This document shows, in pieces, positions 1-7,130 of a stretch of DNA of 38,216 nt (position 1 is its first letter; every line of letters starts with the position of its first letter). The position numbers and the translations under genes were made by a program. The DNA is taken from positions 1 through 38,216 of the IMG/VR virus record IMGVR_UViG_3300000233_000006, one strand, 5' to 3'. The DNA comes from a virus. The notes under the pieces were generated by a model. That model made no database searches. It was given only the letters and a program-made list of their open reading frames with translations, and was not told where the DNA came from.

Positions 1-28
1 CTGCGTTTATATCGGTGCAGGTGACCGT

Positions 29-45
29 TGAACCAAGATGGTTCA
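29..45 (-). promoter_or_regulatory. Palindromic leader hairpin (copy 1)
   Basis: The minus strand reads TGAACCATCTTGGTTCA, a 7-bp perfect stem with loop TCT. It lies 41 nt downstream of the TATATTAC box. Related hairpins occur in two other TATATTAC leaders (802-816 and 4554-4570). Its function is unknown. Confidence 0.55.
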
Positions 46-86
46 TGTACGTGCGTTATAATAAGATAGAGCGTACGTTCAACCTG

Positions 87-94
87 GTAATATA
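87..94 (-). promoter_or_regulatory. TATATTAC early-type promoter box
   Basis: The minus strand reads CTATATTACC here, matching the TATATTAC box of phiKZ early promoters. It points toward the left edge, so the gene it serves starts outside the window. Positions 1-86 are leader, including a palindromic hairpin at 29-45, and hold no supported gene. Confidence 0.65.
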
Positions 95-151
95 GGTTTG
101 AAGAATAACGGAATCTAGAGAGTTATGTTAAAGCCTAACTAAGAAAAAAAA

Positions 152-175
152 AATAACCCGCCTAGGCGGGTTATT
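152..175. terminator. Hairpin terminator of the transglycosylase gene
   Basis: A perfect inverted repeat (AATAACCCGCC and complement, centred on CTAG) is followed on the minus strand by a long U-tract (the A-run at 142-153). It lies just after the stop at 182. Confidence 0.85.
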
Positions 176-181
176 TTAAAT

Positions 182-763
182 CTAACTATACCGCTTTACG
201 GCGGTATTAAACCTCGACCAATAGGTCGAGTTATATTGTCCTCTTTTATAGGCTGTAGGGCCTACATTATAGGACAATATTGTAGACCTTAAATTACCGT
301 TGTTTAAGCGGTAATAACTCTTCAAGACAGCGATGCCCTGAAGAACATTTACCTCAGCATTCTTCAGCCTATTTCTAGGCAGTTTCCAAACGCCTGCGTT
401 GACCTGCATCAGACCAACAGAGGAACTCGATTCCGCATCCTTACGGAACGAACTCTCGATCTCTATCACCGCAAGAACCTGCGGTGCGGTCGGGAAGCCA
501 CCCGACTTGGTTTCTTTCAAAATTAGTGAAAGAAGTTCTTTAGACTCCTTATCACCCACCTTGAAAGTTTTCCTGAGAGTCTCCCTAGCCTTGACGGCTT
601 GGATCGAGTCGACTAAGGAATGACCTTGGTCAACTGGTGGAGGTGACTCCCTTAAACGAGGTGCTTCCACCCCGTTAAAAAAGTAGGTTACGGGAGAGGC
701 GAAAGCCTCTCCCGTAACGATGATGATAATCGTCATCAGAAAGAAAATTACGAATCGACTCAT
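182..763 (-). CDS. Secreted SLT-like lytic transglycosylase
   Basis: 193 aa. The start is at 763: it has GACGAGG 8 nt upstream and leads straight into a hydrophobic signal peptide ending AFA|S near residue 23. An in-frame ATG 18 codons earlier lacks a ribosome site. The C-terminal domain has the SLT/goose-lysozyme signature: VLAVIEIESSF with the presumed catalytic Glu, GLMQV, and a closing SYNVGP motif. The family cleaves the MurNAc-GlcNAc bond of peptidoglycan. The signal peptide suggests export to the periplasm, so a lysis or wall-modifying role is more likely than a virion enzyme. It has its own TATATTAC promoter at 857-864 and its own terminator. Early expression of an exported muralytic enzyme is unusual for a lysin. 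Confidence 0.85.
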   Translation of the reverse strand: MSRFVIFFLMTIIIIVTGEAFASPVTYFFNGVEAPRLRESPPPVDQGHSLVDSIQAVKARETLRKTFKVGDKESKELLSLILKETKSGGFPTAPQVLAVIEIESSFRKDAESSSSVGLMQVNAGVWKLPRNRLKNAEVNVLQGIAVLKSYYRLNNGNLRSTILSYNVGPTAYKRGQYNSTYWSRFNTAVKRYS

Positions 764-801
764 GATAAAACCTCGTCTCGTTAAAAGGTGAGACGTACCC
801 G

Positions 802-816
802 TGACCAATATGGTCA
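802..816 (-). promoter_or_regulatory. Palindromic leader hairpin (copy 2)
   Basis: The minus strand reads TGACCATATTGGTCA, a 6-bp stem with loop TAT. It is 40 nt downstream of the TATATTAC box at 857-864 and 38 nt before the transglycosylase ATG. It is one of three related leader hairpins. Confidence 0.55.
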
Positions 817-856
817 AATGAAATTTGTGTCTTAAGACAAACTAAACTTCGTACGA

Positions 857-864
857 GTAATATA
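857..864 (-). promoter_or_regulatory. TATATTAC early-type promoter box
   Basis: The minus strand reads CCTATATTACTCG between the 76-aa gene and the transglycosylase gene, which it should drive. The leader is about 94 nt and holds two palindromes, one around 825-842 and one at 802-816. Confidence 0.7.
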
Positions 865-889
865 GGTCTGAGTAAAAATGCAATGTTGG

Positions 890-1120
890 TCAGGCGTTTA
901 GGTTTTTGTCCGATAAGTCTTCAACTCTTTGTTCCAGACCTTTGGCAAGTTTAAGTGCTTGTCGAGCGCTTTCGATGTAACGCATAGCGTCCTCGATTGA
1001 TTTTAATGCAGTTTCTGCCGCAGAAGCTGCGGCTCCATAAGCTCGTTTCGTATCTTCAACAGCTTCAGTGTATGCTACGATTCTTTTAGTTGTTTCAGCG
1101 GCTTTTTGCAATTCATTCAT
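890..1120 (-). CDS. Small alpha-helical (coiled-coil) protein, unknown function
   Basis: 76 aa, not recognised. Nearly the whole protein is predicted helical, with heptad-like alanine and leucine spacing (YGAAASAAETALKSIEDAM, then RQALKLAKGLEQRVEDL), so a short coiled coil or helical bundle is likely. AAGAGGATCC precedes the ATG. It is last in a three-gene minus operon with the two paralogues at 1135-1937; the gap to the upstream stop is 14 nt. Confidence 0.65.
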   Translation of the reverse strand: MNELQKAAETTKRIVAYTEAVEDTKRAYGAAASAAETALKSIEDAMRYIESARQALKLAKGLEQRVEDLSDKNLNA

Positions 1121-1134
1121 TGGAATGGATCCTC

Positions 1135-1527
1135 TTAAATTAAAACGATTTTGACTTCGTAAGTGTTAGATACGGCGTCATAGGTAAATTTGATTTTTGA
1201 AAAATCTTTGACGTTTGTAGTGCCTAAAGATGTTTTTACCATAACGTTTTCAGGATGGTTTTTAACATCGTCATCGATTTCGTTAGGACACATATGTACC
1301 CCATTTAAACGTTCTCCTTGCTCTCGATACACAACCTTTTTGTTATGTTTTTTCTGAATTTCAGATTCGAATGTAAGAATTAACGTCGCACCAGGTTTAG
1401 TTGGGGCATTGTACATAAACGAGGCTTTATGTACAAAGACTGGACGCCAGTCACCCACTTCATAAACTGACCCTTCGACAATATCCAGGCTGATAATGTC
1501 CAGGTAGTATAGCGTGATTTGTTTCAT
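1135..1527 (-). CDS. Hypothetical protein, paralogue of the upstream gene
   Basis: 130 aa, unknown function. It starts MKQITLYYLDIISLDI and resembles the next gene upstream (MKQITLSFLDIVSLTI) over its length: a VY-x-D/G-x-x-x-PVF segment, a T/A-x-L-x-L-x-F strand, and a closing F-x-YD-x-x-SN-x-x-V-x-I strand. Both look all-beta. AGGAAACG precedes the ATG, which overlaps the upstream stop by ATGA, implying translational coupling. No catalytic motif is seen. Confidence 0.7.
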   Translation of the reverse strand: MKQITLYYLDIISLDIVEGSVYEVGDWRPVFVHKASFMYNAPTKPGATLILTFESEIQKKHNKKVVYREQGERLNGVHMCPNEIDDDVKNHPENVMVKTSLGTTNVKDFSKIKFTYDAVSNTYEVKIVLI

Positions 1528-1937
1528 AACGTTTCCTGATTTTCGTCGTAAAAGTAAATCATGACGTCTAAAACGTTCGATGTCTCGTCATAGAAAAAGT
1601 TAATATTTATAAAGTCCCTATCGACATCTTGATTTTTGGTTCTCAGAAGGTAATGTCTTGACGTAAAGATTTTATTTACGTCATCCAAGTCGCGCTGATG
1701 AATAAGGTGTAAAGAAAGCATCGTTTCACCACATTGTCTTAACAAATCAACTGTCCCATTTTCATGAAGCTTATTTCGAAATCGTAATGTAAGAGGCGCT
1801 CCGTTGTTTGTTTTTTCTGGTGACGTGTAGAAGAGATTTAAATTAAAGACAGGTTTTAGAATACCGTCTTTATATACTTGCGTTTCTGAAATGGTTAAAC
1901 TGACAATGTCTAAAAAACTAAGAGTGATTTGTTTCAT
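1524..1937 (-). CDS. Hypothetical protein, paralogue of the downstream gene
   Basis: 137 aa, unknown function, first gene of the three-gene minus operon. It shares N-terminal MKQITL-x-x-LDI-x-SL, the PVF segment and the C-terminal FFYDETSNVLDVMIYF strand with the downstream gene, so the pair arose by tandem duplication and then diverged. The ribosome site is GAGGTC, 6 nt before the ATG. The probable promoter lies in 1940-1990, but no TATATTAC box is present there. Confidence 0.7.
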   Translation of the reverse strand: MKQITLSFLDIVSLTISETQVYKDGILKPVFNLNLFYTSPEKTNNGAPLTLRFRNKLHENGTVDLLRQCGETMLSLHLIHQRDLDDVNKIFTSRHYLLRTKNQDVDRDFININFFYDETSNVLDVMIYFYDENQETL

Positions 1938-2000
1938 AAAGCTGACCTCAAAAGTGATATCAAAACGGTTACATAGCGATTATGTCGTTAGATTAAAAAA

Positions 2001-2034
2001 TACAGTAAGACGGGTAAATACCCGTCTTACTGTA
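2001..2034. terminator. Strong hairpin terminator
   Basis: A 15-bp perfect stem (TACAGTAAGACGGGT and complement) with loop AAAT, followed on the minus strand by a U-tract (A-run 1995-2000). It ends the operon of 2047-3599. Confidence 0.85.
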
Positions 2035-2046
2035 TAGTGAGTGAGA

Positions 2047-2673
2047 TTATTTACGACCAAAGACGATGTAGGCGAAGTTCATAAGGTCTCCGATACCCTG
2101 GCTTGTCGAAAGCCATTTTGAAATAACGACGTCGACGTTATAGGACGTACGTTGACCTTGTTCGTCAAACATTCTCTTAATGTAATGCAAAAACACTCTT
2201 TTTTCTTGGAGAGGTAATGTTGAATACCCGAAATCTCGCGTAAAGATGTCGAGATAGTACATCGGGTTTGTTGCGCGATAACCTTTGAAAATAAATTCAA
2301 CTGTTTCTTTAAGGAAGAAAATGTGTGAGCTTGTGACGTAAGGACTTTCAACTTGGATCGTCAGCCAGTCGTAAAAGGATTCGGTTCCCAAAGACTTTTT
2401 AAATTGACGATAAAGTGTTTCTCGATCGTCGAACTCCCGAAGAATGTGTTCTCCGCTTAACCACCGTTGACCTAATTCATTCAACTTCATATTGAAGAAA
2501 AACGATTCCTTGTCTCGCGTCGATAGTACATTAGGAACACCTCCGACGACGGTGAGGATCTTGATTCTGGCTTCGTCAGAACCCCGACGCATCGAATCAT
2601 CAAGGGAACTAAACGTAAGTTCTTTCGGATCGTAAGAGAGGTAACCGGATTTAAGGATGCCTGCCTGAATCAT
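2047..2673 (-). CDS. Hypothetical protein (208 aa)
   Basis: Not recognised. It is a mixed alpha/beta soluble protein without membrane segment or catalytic motif. The C-terminal half is aromatic-rich and helical (EFIFKGYRATNPMYYLDIF, then FLHYIKRMF). Its ribosome site (AAGGAC) lies inside the last codons of the gene upstream, only 2 nt separate the two, and the pair shares the terminator at 2001-2034. Co-translation with the 307-aa protein suggests a joint function. A virion or assembly role is possible but nothing in the sequence decides it. Confidence 0.7.
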   Translation of the reverse strand: MIQAGILKSGYLSYDPKELTFSSLDDSMRRGSDEARIKILTVVGGVPNVLSTRDKESFFFNMKLNELGQRWLSGEHILREFDDRETLYRQFKKSLGTESFYDWLTIQVESPYVTSSHIFFLKETVEFIFKGYRATNPMYYLDIFTRDFGYSTLPLQEKRVFLHYIKRMFDEQGQRTSYNVDVVISKWLSTSQGIGDLMNFAYIVFGRK

Positions 2674-2675
2674 AA

Positions 2676-3599
2676 TTAATGTCCTTCTTCAATTTTAGAC
2701 ATTTCAAAATCGATATCGTCGATACGACTTTGAAGGTAGTCGATTTGTTTTTCAAGTTTAGGATCTTTTTTATCTTCGGATGCGAACTTAAGATTCATCA
2801 ACTTAAGTTCAAGGATCGTCTTTTTGTCTTTGTAGCTCTTGTATCGTGCCGCTTGCCATTCGCTAATCGCCATACGTATATGGTAGATCGGACTGTATTC
2901 AAACCCGACCAATGTGGGGGGTTTGACTGGGTCGTACGTCGATTCATCAAAAAGTTCGGCAATGTGTTTGTATTGCATAGCACTTAGAAAGACGTCGGGA
3001 ACTTTGTTGTAGTAATCCTTAAACTCTTCAGTTTCAATAGAGAAGAAACTGAAGACGACCGCGAAAACCGCGATGTTTTTCTCAATCGCATCCGATCGTT
3101 TTTTAATGAGATCGCTCGACTCATCTGACCCCATCGTCTTGAGTTCTTTACTATAGATGTAGTTAAGTAAGTCAATGGAGAAGCGAGAAGCAAAAGAAAA
3201 ATATTCGGAGGCACGCAATAACGCCGTCTTACGTGCAGTCATACCTTCTTTAAGAACGTCCGTATCGAACGCAGCTTGAAGGCGTTCTTCGAGATCCTCG
3301 GCGTTCTTGACAAAATTCTCGAAACGCGATTTTACGGTCTGAACCATATTCAGACCGTACTTGTTCTTATAGGTATTTTTAAACCCTTGAACCTGATCGA
3401 AGTTCCTGTAGAAAATTTCGGAGAGCGCCTTGACTTCACTACTCTTAATAGAGTCTTTGGATGTAAAAAAACGAGCCGCTTCGTCCCATGAAGGACGTGC
3501 AATGTTATCGATCTCTGCCCGCGTAATACGCATATCTTCAAGGATAGACGTTTTCTTGATATGCGGGATAAGTGATGACAGGAATTTTGAGATGTCCAT
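2676..3599 (-). CDS. Hypothetical helical protein (307 aa)
   Basis: Not recognised. It is predominantly alpha-helical and charged. The N-terminus (MDISKFLSSLIPHIKK) is amphipathic, and the C-terminal 50 residues form a probable coiled coil (KKDPKLEKQIDYLQSRIDD). One hydrophobic helix near residue 185 (IAVFAVVFSFFSIE) is too short and isolated to call a membrane anchor. GAGG lies 8 nt before the ATG. It is first of a two-gene operon with the 208-aa gene. No TATATTAC box precedes it; a weaker CATATTAG variant lies near 3633-3640. Confidence 0.7.
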   Translation of the reverse strand: MDISKFLSSLIPHIKKTSILEDMRITRAEIDNIARPSWDEAARFFTSKDSIKSSEVKALSEIFYRNFDQVQGFKNTYKNKYGLNMVQTVKSRFENFVKNAEDLEERLQAAFDTDVLKEGMTARKTALLRASEYFSFASRFSIDLLNYIYSKELKTMGSDESSDLIKKRSDAIEKNIAVFAVVFSFFSIETEEFKDYYNKVPDVFLSAMQYKHIAELFDESTYDPVKPPTLVGFEYSPIYHIRMAISEWQAARYKSYKDKKTILELKLMNLKFASEDKKDPKLEKQIDYLQSRIDDIDFEMSKIEEGH

Positions 3600-3663
3600 T
3601 TTCGATCCTCGAAACGATTAAACAGGTTGCTAATATGAAAGTCATAAGATCTCGCTTAAAAGA

Positions 3664-3849
3664 TCACGCTTCCTTTAATCTTTCTTTGGCGGCGTGAGTC
3701 AATACGTCGTCTATAGATGAGATATGGCTTTTAACATAACCTTCTTCGTCCGCATAAAAAATCGTTATCGCGCGCGTTGAAGAGGTGTATTCAAAAGTCA
3801 ATACGGTATTTCCTTCACCTACAAAAAGGTCTTCTTTTAAAATAATCAT
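3664..3849 (-). CDS. Small hypothetical protein (61 aa)
   Basis: 61 aa, not recognised. A short beta-rich N-terminus (IILKEDLFVGEGNTVLTFEY) is followed by TRAITIFYADEEGYV and a helical tail ending KERLKEA. A good ribosome site (GGAG, 6 nt) precedes the ATG. It stands alone: about 62 nt separate it from the 307-aa gene downstream, and a hairpin at 3928-3962 isolates it from the gene upstream. Confidence 0.6.
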   Translation of the reverse strand: MIILKEDLFVGEGNTVLTFEYTSSTRAITIFYADEEGYVKSHISSIDDVLTHAAKERLKEA

Positions 3850-3927
3850 AAAAACTCCAAATTTTGAGAAAGATTTTATACTCCATAAGAGTTACTCTTA
3901 CTCAGTCATAGTCGAGCAAATTTCGAA

Positions 3928-3962
3928 AGTACGTTTAGACGGATAATCCGTCTAAACGTACT
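3928..3962. terminator. Hairpin terminator after the 185-aa gene
   Basis: A 16-bp perfect stem (AGTACGTTTAGACGGA and complement) with a 3-nt loop, directly after the stop at 3978. The U-tract on the minus strand is weak. Confidence 0.7.
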
Positions 3963-3977
3963 GCCTGATGTTAAAAC

Positions 3978-4535
3978 TTAGCCGTTACGGATGCCCCAGA
4001 GCCCGTCTTCAAGTAGGCTCACTTGACAAAACATACTATCGAAGCTTCCGAAAATAGTTAAGTTCGAGCCGTCTTCTCCAAAATCAGTGTCTTCGATTGA
4101 CATTACACTTAGCAAGGAGGTCGCTTCACTTGTAGATAGCATGATGTATTTGTCTCTGGCGACTTCGTTCTCGTTATCGAGAGTAGCTTGAACAATCGCG
4201 ATGATTTCTTCGTTGTCCCGATCTTCTTGAAGTTCGACGTTAGCCGACTTTAGGAAACCGTTTAAAAATTCGTCCGCGTTTTCTTTGAGTGTTTCGGTCA
4301 ATGCCTCAGTCAATTTAGAGAGGAGTTGGGTCTTCCTTTCTTGATTTATCTTGCTTATGAAGTATTCAAAAGGATACGTCCTTTTTGCAGAATTACCTTC
4401 TTCATCGGTAAATTCGAGTTCAATCGTTGTTTCACCAGTCTCTTGACTAACGAAACGTCTTATGGTATTGAAATCGTAATTACCAAGGACCAGGGTATCA
4501 ACGATTTCACATAATTCTCTTTTTAAGCCATCCAT
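3978..4535 (-). CDS. Hypothetical acidic protein (185 aa)
   Basis: Not recognised. The start is at 4535 (MDGLKREL), with GAGGTGG 5 nt upstream. The longer reading would start at a GTG inside the leader hairpin and is rejected. The protein is acidic, with helical segments and a central region QLLSKLTEALTETLKENADE. It has its own TATATTAC promoter at 4576-4583 with a leader of only about 40 nt, so it is probably an early gene. Such early phiKZ-type genes often encode host-takeover factors, but nothing here identifies the role. Confidence 0.7.
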   Translation of the reverse strand: MDGLKRELCEIVDTLVLGNYDFNTIRRFVSQETGETTIELEFTDEEGNSAKRTYPFEYFISKINQERKTQLLSKLTEALTETLKENADEFLNGFLKSANVELQEDRDNEEIIAIVQATLDNENEVARDKYIMLSTSEATSLLSVMSIEDTDFGEDGSNLTIFGSFDSMFCQVSLLEDGLWGIRNG

Positions 4536-4553
4536 AAACCACCTCGTTTTGAC

Positions 4554-4570
4554 TGACCCAACATGGATCA
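4554..4570 (-). promoter_or_regulatory. Palindromic leader hairpin (copy 3)
   Basis: The minus strand reads TGATCCATGTTGGGTCA: a 7-bp stem including one U.G pair, loop TGT. It begins 5 nt after the TATATTAC box and ends 18 nt before the start codon. The fourth stem pair differs from copy 1 (U.G against A-U), so pairing is kept. Confidence 0.55.
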
Positions 4571-4575
4571 CATAG

Positions 4576-4583
4576 GTAATATA
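4576..4583 (-). promoter_or_regulatory. TATATTAC early-type promoter box
   Basis: The minus strand reads AACTATATTACC preceded by an AT-rich stretch. It drives the 185-aa gene at 3978-4535. Confidence 0.7.
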
Positions 4584-4653
4584 GTTTTGTAAAAATTTAC
4601 CTTATATTTAGATAAAAATGTAATAAAGTGAAGTGCGTAACAAATGTCATAGA

Positions 4654-4685
4654 TACACCAGTCGCTACGTTCAGCGACTGGTGTA
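4654..4685. terminator. Hairpin terminator
   Basis: A 13-bp perfect stem (TACACCAGTCGCT and complement) with a 6-nt loop, placed after the stop at 4699 of the minus-strand virion-type gene. Confidence 0.8.
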
Positions 4686-4698
4686 GTATGGTGATTAA

Positions 4699-5904
4699 TT
4701 AAAACGAAGGTGCTGAACCCATAGATAGAGATTTAAGGATATCGACGATATCCGGACCTTTACCTTGTGAAGCTTGCTTAAGATCTTTAACGCTCACGGT
4801 TGAACCGGCACTAATACCGCGCGTATAGAACGTCACACGTTCCCATTCGCGATCAACCACGGCAATGATCATGGCGTACGTGTTTTTAAACAGTCTGTCG
4901 CGAACGGTTTTATTTGACATCTTACCAGACATCTTACGTTCAATGTTCTTAGCATCTTCTTCAGTGATGATGAAAATGTTTGATGAGGTTGCTAGGGACG
5001 GGTTGTTTGACAAAAACCCATAGCCTTTATTACGTTTCACGCGATTTAGAATTTCGGTATAAATACCGTCCTCATCTTTGATCATGAACTTACGATGTTC
5101 GTCGATAAGATCTTGCGCAAAAATCAAATCCTGAATCAAACGGATGCGACCGGAACGCCACGCGTGCCAGCGTTCAATAAAACTTTCTTCATCGGTTTTA
5201 ACAGCCAGAAGACGCGCGATCGATTCGCCGGTCATACTGGCTGTGGCAAGACGTACGGCGATAGGTACCTCAACCTCTTTTTCGTCAATCGTAATTTTAA
5301 CTGCGATAAGCTTACCAACTGAAAGATTACTGGTTTCAATGATGTTCTTTAGGTTATCACGATGATGGATAAGACTATCGGCATCGGACCGGAGTGCACC
5401 ATCCTCAACGTCGACAGGGTCATACATATTGACCCTATCACTTACGCTTTCAAGCGCTACTTTCTTTTCTTGACGAATACGGCGTACTTCAGATTCCAAG
5501 GCAAGCTGATTACCTGGTGTAGGAAGACGATATTTAAACGATTCTTCGTGACGAAGATGGTAACCCGGCATCGACTCGGTAATCACGGTAATGTCGTTAA
5601 ACTGACGATTCGGATTAAGCTTGTCAAGGATGCGTATAACCCTGGCGCTATCGACTGAACCTACGATAGATATGGCTTGAAGATAGTACGCCGCAAATAG
5701 ACTTAAGAGCGATTGCAGGACATCAGGTGTATAGCTCAAGGTTAGGCAATCCTTTGATATGACCGTCAAAGGTTCAACGCTTGCAGCCTGACCAACCTCG
5801 TTCAAAGAACGCGTTTCAAGATTACGAACGGCACGGTATATGTTCGAAGGAACGTCTCCTACAGAAGCAAATAGGTGCTGGAATGCATCGGTTAATGTTG
5901 CCAT
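4699..5904 (-). CDS. Putative capsid-internal virion protein (401 aa)
   Basis: Not recognised by motif. The start at 5904 (MATLTD) has AGAGGT upstream; the extra 27 codons of the longer frame cross the divergent intergenic gap and are rejected. The protein is mostly helical, with a hydrophobic stretch at about residues 60-82 (LLSLFAAYYLQAISI). Two ALES motifs lie at residues 135-138 and 150-153, either side of a basic stretch RRIRQEKK. In phiKZ-type phages the prohead protease cuts after A/S-x-E, so these may be maturation sites of an inner-head protein. That is inference from motif and from neighbouring virion genes. It is divergent from the plus-strand gene at 5937, with only 32 nt between the start codons. 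Confidence 0.65.
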   Translation of the reverse strand: MATLTDAFQHLFASVGDVPSNIYRAVRNLETRSLNEVGQAASVEPLTVISKDCLTLSYTPDVLQSLLSLFAAYYLQAISIVGSVDSARVIRILDKLNPNRQFNDITVITESMPGYHLRHEESFKYRLPTPGNQLALESEVRRIRQEKKVALESVSDRVNMYDPVDVEDGALRSDADSLIHHRDNLKNIIETSNLSVGKLIAVKITIDEKEVEVPIAVRLATASMTGESIARLLAVKTDEESFIERWHAWRSGRIRLIQDLIFAQDLIDEHRKFMIKDEDGIYTEILNRVKRNKGYGFLSNNPSLATSSNIFIITEEDAKNIERKMSGKMSNKTVRDRLFKNTYAMIIAVVDREWERVTFYTRGISAGSTVSVKDLKQASQGKGPDIVDILKSLSMGSAPSF

Positions 5905-5936
5905 AATGTCGACCTCTAGAGAAGGAGAAAATAAAA

Positions 5937-7127
5937 ATGAGTAGTATCGTAAGTCATACTTTAGATAAGTATTTCGAATCAACACCTATAGGATCAGTGG
6001 CTAAGGCGATCGGTAACACCCTTTACGGAATCGACCATCGACTAACGCCTTCCGCCGTTCCTTCAAACGTCGACCAATACGGTTATACCTTCTTTGTACG
6101 ACCTCAGTTAAACTTAACTGAAGGTAACTGCCGTATGGATCGAAAGTTCTTCCAAATCCTTAATGATAACTATACATCCATTCAGACGTACGCGCGCTCG
6201 ATCCTAGATCCTCGACTTGAAAACGGGTATAAAAACCCCGTAGCCTTTGGTTTCGGTGATCAGACCGATATCATCAAGAGAACCATCGCAGGCGTGAAAT
6301 GTCCTTTGGTTCAGAATGAAAATCCTTTTATACCTGTGCTCACTAATCAGCTCAGATCGGTTTCTGGATGGCCGGATATTACCTTACCGACTTTCACGAC
6401 GCCTCAAGGCATCTATAATGAAGAAATGGTGCTTGGTGATGGAATCGTTTCGAATTATAGTTCGTTTGATATTACGGCAACGTTCAGAAACACTCGTGGA
6501 GACCCTATCGTCTATATGTTCTACGTTTGGATGAATTATATCGCGAATGTCTTTGAAGGTAAAATGATGCCGTATGCAGACTTCATCATTGAAAATGAGA
6601 TCGATTACAATACACGAATCTATCGCTTCGATCTTGATCGCGAACGCAGGTTTGTTACAAAGGTTGCTGCAACAGGGGCGTCGATACCTACGGCACTAAG
6701 CGTTGGTCAGTTTTTTGATTACAATTCTGAACGCCCGTATAACGACCAGACAAAAGAAATTTCGATACGGTTTTCATCTATGGGCGCGCTTTACATGGAT
6801 GAAATCTTACTCAATGAATTCAACCGGACAGTCAATATTTTTAACCCTTCGATGCGCGTAGTGAACGGTTATGACGGTCGCATTCCTTTAACCGATCCGA
6901 GTAATATACTCCCTAATAAAATGGTTAAAATACCATGGGAGCTTCTTACAATTTTTAATAATCGAGGTATTCCTCGTATTAACCTTAAGACGTTTGAATT
7001 CGAATGGTGGATAGAAAAAGATGTCTACTTAGCGCGTTTGGCGGACTATAAGAAAAATGGGATTACGAAATCAATTTATGTCGGACCTCATGCCGATTCG
7101 TATTATCTTGGAAGTTACGGAGCTTAA
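5937..7127 (+). CDS. Putative virion structural protein (396 aa)
   Basis: Not identified. AGAAGGAG precedes the ATG at good spacing. The protein is long, beta-rich and aromatic, without signal peptide or membrane segment, as in phage tail or neck components. Segments such as YGYTFFVRPQLNLTEGNCR and YVWMNYIANVFEGKMMPYAD look like tail-structure proteins. It is followed after 3 nt by the 984-aa baseplate-wedge-like gene, and the pair is bounded by a terminator at 10089-10120. The context supports a tail or baseplate role. Confidence 0.65.
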   Translation: MSSIVSHTLDKYFESTPIGSVAKAIGNTLYGIDHRLTPSAVPSNVDQYGYTFFVRPQLNLTEGNCRMDRKFFQILNDNYTSIQTYARSILDPRLENGYKNPVAFGFGDQTDIIKRTIAGVKCPLVQNENPFIPVLTNQLRSVSGWPDITLPTFTTPQGIYNEEMVLGDGIVSNYSSFDITATFRNTRGDPIVYMFYVWMNYIANVFEGKMMPYADFIIENEIDYNTRIYRFDLDRERRFVTKVAATGASIPTALSVGQFFDYNSERPYNDQTKEISIRFSSMGALYMDEILLNEFNRTVNIFNPSMRVVNGYDGRIPLTDPSNILPNKMVKIPWELLTIFNNRGIPRINLKTFEFEWWIEKDVYLARLADYKKNGITKSIYVGPHADSYYLGSYGA

Positions 7128-7130
7128 ATC

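Noticed and set aside
1-46. Possible truncated minus-strand gene starting MNHLGSTVTC
   Set aside because: The ATG falls inside the palindromic leader hairpin, has no ribosome site, and aligns with untranslated leader in the transglycosylase transcript. The true start is probably outside the window.
3633-3640. CATATTAG as a promoter box for 2676-3599
   Set aside because: It lacks the final C of the TATATTAC box and the usual context; too weak to list.
4536-4571. Longer GTG start for the 185-aa gene
   Set aside because: The GTG is within the leader hairpin directly after the promoter box, while the ATG at 4535 has a strong GAGGTGG.
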